Assembly (NCBI GenBank): GCA_011317545.1
Contig: WUJK01000001.1
Span: forward strand, 4,941,001 to 5,005,000
Length of the DNA: 64,000 bases
Source of the DNA: Coniella vitis
Taxonomy: Eukaryota > Ascomycota > Sordariomycetes > Diaporthales > Schizoparmaceae
Direction of reading: 5' to 3'
The position numbers and the translations under genes are program-made. Position 1 is the stretch's first letter. The number at the start of each line of letters is the position of its first letter. Below are positions 45,956-56,628 of the stretch, piece by piece. The notes under the pieces were generated by a model that was not told the DNA's origin, did no database searches, and saw nothing but the letters and a program-made list of their open reading frames with translations.

Positions 45956-48900
45956 TCAGAAGCCTCCCAATTCGTCATTTTGGGCCAGGAACGACCTCGC
46001 AACCTCGTCGTTGCCCTGTTCAGCAGCCTCCATCCAGTGGATAGCGACGCACATGATAGCTGGGTCGCTACGAACATCAGACTTGTCCACGGTACCGTTA
46101 CCCTTGCCAGCTGCAGACCCGGAGCTGCCTGGGCGATGAGCTTGACCTGCGCCAATCCGCTCGTGGTACTGGCCATAGCGGCTGTTGCTGCTGCTTCCAC
46201 TGTTTGCACCGCGGAACTTTTCCATGACGGCTTGCTTGAAGACTTCGCGGGGCTTGGACAGAGGTAGCGTGGTGCGTTCCACGAGCTCCGGGTTGGATAG
46301 GTAGAACAGAGCAAGTTCACGTTGTGAGGTAGGATCGCCTTCCTTGGCGGTGATGACCAGCATGCGCGCTGCATCCTCGAGCTGGTACGTGGTGCTGGGC
46401 GGAGGCGGTGTCGGTGGCGACGCTGAGGTGACGCGCATCGCCTGTTCCTCGGCGTTGGGCGAGGGCCGTTGAGACTCTTCACCGTTGACCGAGTCGCTAG
46501 CTGTGCTGCTGGGAGCAGGCGGACGGCTCTTGCGAGATTTGGTGGTATTGACGGCCACAATCTCGTCAGCCATCTCCACCATGGTCCGGCAGACCTCTTG
46601 TTTCAATCCCAAGGCCGCGATGGCGCAGTCCCAAAACGCTTTACCGCGGTCCGTCTTGTCCAGAATGCTGGCTGGGACAAATGTCGCAATGAATTGCAAG
46701 TCTCGGAAGAGCGTCTTGGGTCGAATTTCGGCGTTGCGGAAGAGGCTTTGTAGAACGGTAGCAATTGCATCACTGTTGGTCGCCGCGCTCGCCGTGTTGA
46801 TGACAGACCGCGTCTCCGGGTTCAAGTTCCCACTCGGCATACGGCCAAGCCCGGGGAACTGCATGGTGTGCGACCGGCGTTCCCGCAAGGTGTCGATAGC
46901 CTCATCAAAGGGGCGCGGTCGATCGCCCGAGCCATAATTCTCTGCCTCCATCTCGGCGGTTTTGGCCAGCCAAGCAAGTCTGCGACGCGAGCTGCCAGAA
47001 GACAGAGAAGCAATAATGAGATGCTCGAGCTCGTAGAGGGCGTTGAGTTTGGCGTACGGATTGGGGTGTACGCAAAACATACGCAAGAGACGTTGGTAAG
47101 CGCTCGTGAATGGGAACTCCGGCATGACGTCCTTCCTCGGCTTGGAGGACCTCATACTGGACATTGTGTCGCTCGTGGCAGAACTGTCATTGTCGCGCCC
47201 AGCACTGCTGGCAATCTGGTTATGAAGCTCGGATGCACTTCGCTCTGGGGCCGGAACCTTGGCCGCGTCAGCAGCCATGTTGGCGTCGCGCAGATTGCCA
47301 AAACTCTTCTTCTTCTCAATCACACGAGGCTTTGTGCGCCTGTTCTTTGCCTTGCGCTCCGCTGCATTACGTCGATCGATACAGTCCTGGCCGAGATCTT
47401 CAAACCACCCGTCCGTTTCCGAGCCGCGGGAGAAAACAAGGTTGCCCAGATCGCTGAGGAGAAGGCTCGTCAAGCTCTGCCGGAGATCTTGTAGGAAGCG
47501 AGCCTTGTCCTCACCCAGGCGTTGCTGTTGCTGCTGATGCTGATGGGCGGCATCATTGACAGAGATTGCTGTCCCAGGCCTGCCTGTTCCATGACCATAG
47601 TGAGATTGCATGGCACCACTGAAGTTGGTGATACTCGTGGTCGGACTGTGGGCACGAGAAGTGCTGGTGCTTGCCACAGACGCTCCAGACTGGAAGGGAG
47701 ACCAGTAGGTTGAAGCACTGTCGATCGTGTGAACTGGAGAAGCATGACCGAAATAGTCTCCAGAATCCAGGGCATCACTCATCAGCGTGCTTCGAGTGGA
47801 GAAGCCGTAACGGTTGGATTCGAGGCTCAAGGCTGACGCATTGAAGGCAGATATGCCTCTCAAATCTCTGGCAGCAAGTGAGCCAGTCCGGCTGGATATC
47901 GGGGCAAATCTCCGCTCGGAGTCGCTGATGATGCTGCTAGCATCGTCATTCGAAAAAGTCGAGGCTGGAACGTCACGGCGCACAGCAGGAGCCTCCAGTT
48001 GTCGCTTTTCGCGCGCATAGAGCTCACTGCTCCATAGCACCGGCCCGTCCATCATATCGTGACCAATCAACTTCCCAATGCATGCTTCAACCTCGCAGCA
48101 AAAACGATGGATGCGCTCCTCTCCTCGGCAAAAGTTCTCAATATTATACTCCTTGATGAAGAGCGATGTCTTTTCAGCTTGGTCGTCTGACAACTTATTG
48201 GGACCGCCCTGCTCCTCGCTGGCGGCTAGGAGCTCAATGATCTGCGATTCGGTGCGATATATGTAGTTTGACGGTGCACCACGGGGCAAGTTGCGGTGTC
48301 GCTGGTGAGAATTGAGCTTGCGACGCATGCCCATGTTTTTGAGAGCGACTGCGATACTGCGAGAGTGCTCATACGGCGCCGAGTTGCGAACATCGGTAAC
48401 ATACCACATCTTATCACGCAGGGCGCGCAGACGCTTCATCATCGAATCCAGGAACCCCTCCGCTCGCTCCTGTGATTGCTTGAGCCAAACCAGCCATGCG
48501 TCGTAGTCCTCGATAGCAGATGCCGACCGCCGGATAGAGTCTCGTGGACCGCGACTAAAGATGTTCAGTAGAGTGGCGAATCCGTTTGCACGGAGAGAAG
48601 ACGAGGCCAGAGCGCTGAGCTGCAACAGTGCATTGTAGTATGAGTAGGAGGCAGAGTAGTCTGACTGCGCCTTGGTTTGCGACACGGCAGCCTCAAGCAT
48701 CGCAATCACGGTCGGTGTCGGTTCAGACTGGTCTTGATGCCTATCAACCACCTCCTTGCCCTTGTCACCCGATGTACCAGAAAGGTCGTCTCGGCTGGAA
48801 CCATCCTGGCCGAGAAGTCTCTGACGATAAGGATTGCGACTAGGCTCCCGAGACTGTCTGGATTGTCTGGTCTCTCGTGGCTCCCTGACCTCCCTAATCC

Positions 48901-51650
48901 GCTCTGTCGTAATAATCTTGGTTCTGGAGCGGTACTTCTTGAGTGTAGAGGTCCGATTGCTGAACTTGGAGGTATCCTGCTCAGACGTTTGCGGTATCTC
49001 AAAGTCTTCAACGAGCTTGAAGATGGAGTCACGGAGCTGGTGGTAATCCTTGTCCAGTTCGGGGCGGTCGTCATCAATGTCATCTTCGTCAGTGTCGCTC
49101 AAAGAGGACGAGTTCTCTTCCTCGGGCTCGTCATCAGGATCATACGTCATGTGAGTGGACAGAGATCGTCCATCAGCAGAGATAAAAAGCACCGTCCACC
49201 GCTCAGCACAAGGGTGGCAAGAGCCCTGGAGGGCGTCAGGACCAAGGCATTCAGTCAATTCCTGCAGGGCCAGGCGTAAGCGACAGCCGTCATCTTCAAA
49301 CTGGCTGAGGTGCTCGTGGCTCGGACGCGGCCCCAAGGGAGGCGAGGACCTGGCAGATGTTCCTGTGGCTTGATGGTCAAGTGTGTCTGCAGCGGTCGTA
49401 GTGTCACTCAATACTGAAGACACACTCGTGCTAATGATAGATGCAGTCTCGAAATTTGGATTGCTCATTGTGGTGCGTATGGACATAGGCTGGGACAGAA
49501 CCGACACGCCAGAGATGGAGGGCGCACCGGAGCGCATACTATGTGAAGACATGGGCCTTCTCTCTGGGAAGAGGGCATTCACCAGAGTAACCAGATCGGC
49601 AGGACTGACGACCAGATATGGGTGCACCTCGGCAGTTTCTCGAAGCGATGTAAGCGAACGGGCCTTGAGAAGTCTTGGGCGAGGTTTGGAACGGGAACTC
49701 TTGAAACGGCCTAGTAGATTGTCAATGTGCGCCTTGATCTTGGGCGAAGTAGACACAGGGCCGGGTTTCCACAGCATGTCGACGACGATGCTGGACGCTT
49801 TCATGGCAACTTGCTTCAGGATCTTCTGCCGCCCGTACTCGGTGATGTGATAGTCAGTCATCATACCGTGACTCTCTGGGTGTACCACTACGCCAAGAAG
49901 CCAGACAGAAAACAGCCACTTGTAGATGAACCATTTTCTGGTGCTGTCCACGTACTTGTGGTCCAGTCGGCGAAGGATCTGGTTGCCTAGCTCGATGAGT
50001 CCCTCTGGCAAGCCTGTGGCATCCTCATCATCCAGAATTTCAAACAGCTCATCTGTGGCCCGGTCATAGAACTCCTCGGCAGCAATTTGGTCCTTGGAAG
50101 TCCAGTCCGAGATATTGAATCTAGTGCCGTGCTGATCCTCGGCCCGGCTCAAGAGGAAAGCACCATCTTCAAGTATCTTCATCAGGTACCACTCCATGTT
50201 CGAACGCCCAGACCATTCACGCATGTTGGACCAGACGTTGAGAACGTGGATCAGTACCGGCTCAATGGGCACATTTTCGTTGCCTGCTTTGGACTCGGTA
50301 GCGGACTTGGAGATGAGACGAGCACAGGCGGTGGCCCATATGTCTGTACGACGCTTGTCCTCAGCGCTGTCAGGACCTGCTGAATTAGCAAAGCACGTGT
50401 GGATCAGAGCGGATAGCGCATCATGTCTTTGGAAGGAGAGCAGCCGCTCAACTGGGTTTGGATTGCTCGAAGAATGCCTTCCAGAAGCACCTGGACCGCG
50501 ACCATGGGGCTTGTTGAACAGTGGCAGGACGGATTCGATGGGCTCCAGACTCGAGTGGAAATTGGTGATGGCAGCACGCTCAGCATTCGTCAGGGCGCAG
50601 ATGCGCGCGGCAAGGTAATCTGGGTCATTCCTGATTTTGGACAAGAAGGAGAGGAAGGTTTCGCGAGCATCGGCAGAGATCTCGTGGAGAAAGGGGACGG
50701 TGGATCCAGCCATGGGACCCGTGCCAACGACCGAGCCCGTAGGTGTTTCCAAACTTTCAGACGACACCATGGCTGACGAGTGCATGGCCTCCATTTCCGG
50801 TTCCAAAAGGGCATATCTCCTGACCTCGTCGCAGCTTTTGCGGACATCCTGGACGGCGCTATACAGGCTGGAAAAGGTCTTTTTGTCGTCGGTACGGAAG
50901 CATTCTGCAAGGTTTCTCTGCGCAATCTCACCACAACGCGTGAGTCGCGCCGAAAGTGCTGTGGAAACCAAGGTGCGCTGTAGACGGATCCGGGTATTTG
51001 CGCGCTTGCGCTCTTGATACTTGGACAAGCGAACCAAATGGGCCAGCTCGTCGAGGGAAGTGCTCTCCGCCTCATCTCCCGGAGTCAAGTAGGTATTGGT
51101 ATACAACGAGGCATCGGTTATCAGGGGCTGTGGCATCTTGGGTGTGGCTTTCGTGATGGGAACCGACTCGTCCTCGCTCGCTTCTCGCACCGCAGGGCCT
51201 GCTACTGGCTCTTGGACACTCGGGGCGGCAGAAGGCGGTCGTGGCTGCGCAACGATAGCCTTCCTGGGATTCAGATTTGGCCCTAGGTGTGATACGGGTG
51301 CCTGCTGCACGCTCTCGGCGCGGCGGCCAGAGAGCGTTTGGGACATGGTCTCTGGATTTGGCACGCTCGTCGGAGGGTTGGGATAGGACGGCTCGGGGGA
51401 AGATGCGCGTCTAGCCTGTTGAGGGTCGGCATGGCACTTTGCGGAGGGAGGAGTGGGCGTTCTTGTAGGTTTTAGAGCTGCCAGAAACTTGTGTCAGTAG
51501 ATACAGGAAAGCGTCATCACTCGTTGCTCGAGCATCGTCGAGAAGCGCCATGTCGTCGCTAGCGAACTGGGTAGACATACAAGAAGCATCCGCCGCGGCG
51601 CGCAGCTGGACTGGCGAGGGCGAAGAGAAGGAGCGCTGCATGGGAAACAT
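45956..51650 (-). CDS. Large conserved-looking protein with Sel1-like C-terminus
   Basis: Two exons (51650-51581 and 51477-45956) give 1863 residues. The first exon encodes MFPMQRSFSSPSPVQLRAAADAS; the strong GTATGT donor, CTGAC branch and GGCAG acceptor keep the frame into SLKPTRTPTPPSAK. Without this exon the main frame would lack an ATG until well inside. The N-terminal 120 residues and several inner stretches are disordered. Residues about 150-700 look helical (ELAHLVRLSKYQERKRANTR, WFIYKWLFSVWLLGVVVHPE). Acidic and RS-rich stretches follow near 850-950, and a Gln run sits in HQHQQQQQR. The last 200 residues contain Sel1-like helices (DAARMLVITAKEGDPTSQRE; AIHWMEAAEQGNDEVARSFL), usual in scaffold proteins. 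I do not recognise a named orthologue. An out-of-frame ATG at 51661 overlaps the start. Confidence 0.82.
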
Positions 51651-52517
51651 GGCGAAGCCATCCAGATATAAGAGAGCGGCAATCTTGCAAGATTACACAA
51701 AGCCAGCAGATCTCTTAGCCTGAAATACCAAATATTAACAACTACCGGCTCGAAGAATCTCAAAGCAACTCGGTTGTGGTGTGGACGCAAATGCTCAACA
51801 GAGACCCGAAGGCACCAGACTGCAAAGTATAAAAGGCGTCCGCTCACTCAGACGGAATGGTGGTTTGGGAGCCAGGACTGACGCGCGAGAGGAGGCTTGG
51901 TGGTATCGAGCAAGGTCGTCGTTGCAACCGTCAGCGGACACGGGCAGCGGGCGGGTGAGCTGTTGCGGTCAGTGCTGGAGGTTGCTGAAGCCGGGCAAAA
52001 GAAACGGTCAGGAACAATGCAATGATCAGCACGAGGATCGAAATCCAGCGGCGGAGCCAAGGGCCAGGGCCAGGGCCAGGTTGAGAACCGAGAGCGGGAC
52101 AGCACGCGACGCAGCAGACCCAGCGACAGCCTCGGTGGGACGAAGACGAGCACAGGGACGCGGTCGAGGGGACGAGGATCGAGGACCGAAGGAGGCGAGG
52201 CAAGGGTGAGAAGTAGAGCCGAGTCGAGTCGCACCTAGCGTAGCCTTTGTGCACCACTACCATGCGACCAGAAAGGAAAGAAGGGAAAAGAGACCGCGGG
52301 CCCCAGAAGAATCGTTGAGGCTGGGACGGTCGAGGATGAGATGGGATAGAGAAGCCAAACTGGGATGGCCACGACTCGACTTGGCTTGAGTTTGGATGCT
52401 GCGGCTTGGGATGCTTGCTGCGATGGCATTGGAGAGAGTGCCTCGGGGCTTCTGGGCCTCTTGGGCCTCTGGGCCGCTGAGTGCCCAGCGGTCCTCGGGT
52501 ACAAAAGTACATCAGTA

Positions 52518-52559
52518 CATAGTACTATGACACGCCAGCCTGGGATGCATAGTACTATG
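52518..52559. repeat. Two perfect 12-bp palindromes 30 bp apart
   Basis: CATAGTACTATG occurs at 52518-52529 and again at 52548-52559; each copy equals its own reverse complement. Start-to-start spacing is exactly 30 bp, about three helical turns. They lie 0.87 kb upstream of the ATG of the 1863-residue gene. Confidence 0.9.
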
Positions 52560-53083
52560 TACAGGCGCAAACGCTGACAAGTTGGGGCTTGTCAGGGCTG
52601 GTTCAACCCTGCAGCACTGTGGCCGCCCCATAGAACAGCAGCAGTACCAGAGTACCACTGCCGCCCCGCCTGACAGCTCCATGGCCACGGCCCCGGCCCG
52701 CAAACCTCGTCGTCGCAACCTGGCAGCCCACTTTCGCGCCAGCCAACCGCCCAGCCGCCCGTCCACCAACAACCAACGGCCGTCGCCCAATCCTCGTCCT
52801 CGCCATCCACCCGCCATTGCGTTCTTGGTCTGATGCGTTGGCAACTGGGGACTATGCTGCTGGGGATTCCCTTCCTCGTGTCTTTGGCCTTGTCTGCGCC
52901 TATGCCCTCTACGCCGTGCCAGGTCAGCCATCGTGGATCTCGCCGTCGGTGTCTTTTCTCCTTTTCTGGTTTCCTAGCCTCCCTTCCTCTCGATCTCGAC
53001 GAGCTGCAAAGACAGACAGGCATGTTCCATGCTTCACCGACCAAACGAACCACGGATTCGAGACCCACGGGCCACAACACACA

Positions 53084-53109
53084 CGCACACACACACACAC
53101 ACACACACA
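53084..53109. repeat. AC dinucleotide microsatellite
   Basis: About 12 AC units with one CG interruption in intergenic DNA. Confidence 0.85.
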
Positions 53110-56100
53110 GAGCTTCGGGCGATCGCCGGCTAGCAGAGCCTCTGTTGCATGGCAAGGTCAGAACGGTTGCCTGGAAGATGACCATTGATGCCAGGCGCAT
53201 CAGCACGATGCTTGTGTGCTGCTGATGCTGCATGCTGTCTGCTGCAAGAGGGCCTGGCTGGCCGGTGGCACGATGTCTACTGTTGCACATTGAGAAATTA
53301 ACGCAGGCACACCGACCGGCTATACTATGTATTCCGGCAAGGTCCAGCGGCCGGGAACCAATATACCGCACGCCACCGCGACCTATGGTACAGGAGCGAC
53401 CAGCGGTCAGCTCAGCAAGCAGGCTCTCCGGCCCAGCTGACCCAGCGCTCTGGGACTGGCGTCTACACTCGGGCCATCGACACGTTGTCGATGGTTCCTG
53501 ACTAGGCGACTTCAGGTCACCCGCGACGCCTTTTCTTTGTGCCTTTTCCAGCGCGCTACACATAGTCATAGTCGCTCTAGAAGCAAAAGTCGCCGCCAGC
53601 CTGCTCCAGTTGCCTCGAGCAGGCTTGCTCGCCGATGGCGGTTCTGTCGTGGCCAGCTCGGCTGCCTCCAAGGCTTTCTTCTGGTCTGCTTTGCATCATT
53701 GAGCGCGCGACACAGTCGGCTGAACAAGACGATGCACCCGCTGCGTGTTTACAGTGGCTCGGCCGCCCGCCAAGTGACGATCCTTCTTAGCTGCGCTGCT
53801 GATGATATATCGAGAGACGAGGGCAGCAAACCCGCTGATGACCTGGCAGTGCATTGCATTGTCTTTGATAACTGGACCCAAGCGGCCCTTCTCCCACCAA
53901 TCCGCGACAGGCTCAACACTGCTCTGCGCGACGCGAGACGAACGACACACTGTCCACGGGATGCTCGCCAGAGCCCAGTACATAGAAGTAGGGATGGAAT
54001 TACCCCTCAATGTGGTGGTCCTAAATAAGAGGGACTGCCTGCAGTCTGCTAATAAAGCACGCCGCCCGACCGAACCCGCCCACTCGACTTTGCCCCAGGC
54101 TCGACAGCGTGTCTCTTGCCCATTGGCTCGGCCCACAATCATCCACTCAGAAGCCAGAGACAAGCGCAGGCCTAGGAACCCCCCTCTACCGAAATGTTGC
54201 ACAACTGTCAACAGGCCCGCCGGCCTCCGACTCGGACTGCTCTGCCAGCTCATCCCGGGTCTGCTAGGCTACATAGCATTGACATGGTACCATGTATGAG
54301 TATTTGTCGTCGTCAAGGACTACTCATGCAGTCAGTCAATACTATGTACGCATGAGACTGCAGTGGCCCCCCACCGCTGGGCTCCCCAGCCCCCCAGCAA
54401 CCATGCATTGTACGTAGTACTATGAGCAAGGTGGACGGCACCAGCTCGTTTGCCCATGGCACTCGACTCCAACGCCTGCCAGCGCGCCAGCATGCCAGCG
54501 TGCCAACCCATGTCCACACTGGCACCCCTGGTTGTTCCATGGCCTTCTTCAACCCTTTCCCACCAGATCCTGCTGGGGAGGATTGCAGGGGATCGTGCCG
54601 TCCCTTGGTCACATGGACAAGCGGAGACTCGGGATACTCTGGTACTATGTGCAGCATTGCCCCAGAGAATCAGGGACGTGGCGTGGGCTGGGAAAACTCT
54701 GCGAGTTCAGCAGACGCGATGCGTTGCCCCTCGACAACGCTACGGAATGCGCATGGAAGCCCAAGTGGGTTCTGCTTGTAAGCAGAGACGGAGACGATGC
54801 TGTCTCCTCGGGCGCCAAGTGACACAGATACTCGCACGTGCTGCCGTATGTCTGGAAAAGTCGGTGCAGACATGCTCTGCTGGCGTTACAGCCTGCCATG
54901 CACCAGAAACCCTCACTAAGTAGTGCTTGTTGCTTCTCCAGCCTTGACCCAAAGCTCTGCAAAGCTGTAACGCGACATACTACTATTACAGAGTATACTA
55001 TGTACTATGTATAGCTGCTGAACGGAGGAACCAGGATGCTACCTACATATCTGCTCGCATCCGAGTTTGAAACACCTCCGCAACGTAATACACCCAAAAG
55101 GGACGACAACAGAAGTCGCGTTGGCCTCTCTTTCTGCTGTTGTGTGCAAGGTAGCATCTGCGAAGTGGTACTGTAGCATCGTGGCCAACTTTTTTTGTCT
55201 TGTAGTCACACATACATAGTAACCCTTGCGCTTCAATGCCACTTGTTGATCATCTCCTGCACGTCAGATGCAGCGCATCAGAAAGAAGGCGTCTAATGTC
55301 GTCTCTGATTCGACCGTCGGAGAGATACAGGTCTTGTTCTTCTGCCCTACGAGCGGGCAAATGACCGCTCCGCCATTACTGATCAACATCAAGTCCGGTT
55401 TTCTGCTGATGTTGCTGTTGTCGTTGTCGTGGGATTCCTTTTTCTCCCCCTGCTGAGACACTGTTCGCTGTCACTGCATACTGATGTACATGCGTGCGCA
55501 AAACCAGTCATCTTCCCTTCTCTCTGCCATACACAAGGAAGCTAGGCCCCCCGTGTGGTCGATCGATGAACTGGCAAGCAATGCCTTGGGGTCGAGTGTA
55601 CTATGAACATAGTATCCGTTGTGGGTTTCGTGTCAGTAATTATCCTGAGTGAGCGAGCTTGCAATTTGTGTAAACTCGCTTGTTTACAATCAAGGGGTTT
55701 TCGCTGCCCGCGTTTTTCACCGGCTGCGTGCGAACAATTCATGCAACACCTAGTTTCCTTAAGAACCTGGAAGACATGATGCAATTTAGGTATTCAAATA
55801 CACAGTTCTATCTGTAAAAGGAATAAAAGTTTGAGTTTCGTCCGTCAGCGTAGCAAGACCAGTACTTTCGCGGATGTTTTGTACACGATAGCAGTCAATA
55901 AACAATGTAAACACTGCCAAATATCAATGTCATATCTCAGTCACAATAAGCAAGTAAAAGTTGACTCATACACATACGTAATCAACAGCGAACAAGAATG
56001 TGATCAAATGAATACCCAAACGAAAACATATAAGCATTTGATGACTGCCAGTGTTTCCTAGTCAGTGCCACAACATGAGCTTTCCTAGCTCGGTAGACAA

Positions 56101-56628
56101 TGCCCCATTGATGGTATAAGACTAATAAAAAAACACGACAATATCTTGAACTCCATAAAAAAAAAATGCAAGTTGCCACTTGAGAAGTAGGCAGAGAGAT
56201 GCGTCCCTGTAAGTTGTAACCAACACGCATAAACACCAAATCACCACCACCCAGTCAACGTGAAACACGTTTTCATATATACATCAGCTGTAATGAAGCA
56301 GAATTCCATCCTCCAATTTACATTTCTCTCTCGATTTTCCCCAATCCGGACCTGGTAACTTTTGTGTGATATAACCGACGTGGAAGGTAGAAAAGGAAAA
56401 ATGTTTACCTGTAAAGGTACATCGGGATATGTGATAATCCAAGCATCCTTGTACATGTTAGACGTCCGCTAATGGAAGATGCGTAGTCGAAATCTATCAT
56501 CGTCGTGATCCTAAATCATTTCTCTCTCCTGTGGATATAAAAAGTCGACAACACTATCAACGTTCAGAGCTTTGAAGTATGAAACGTCGGGCTAGTCCTG
56601 GATGAAGCGAGCCGAGATGTGAGGGAAA

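Larger units (their letters stand above)
51651..56628. other. 5-kb gene-free region
   Basis: No frame here has a domain, intron structure or composition that supports a gene. The first part is the upstream region of the 1863-residue gene; the last part is the 3' flank of hapX. It carries an AC repeat (53084-53109), the paired palindromes at 52518-52559 and a concentration of TACATAGT-type motifs (52517, 52553, 53324, 54341, 54998, 55004, 55213). Confidence 0.55.

Noticed and set aside
51411..51580. Continuation of the first exon of the 1863-residue gene without splicing (57 further codons)
   Set aside because: It ends in a stop and does not join the main frame; the GTATGT...GGCAG intron does.
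53696..54253. 185-codon minus-strand frame in the 5-kb gap
   Set aside because: No domain or start context; composition like the surrounding non-coding DNA.
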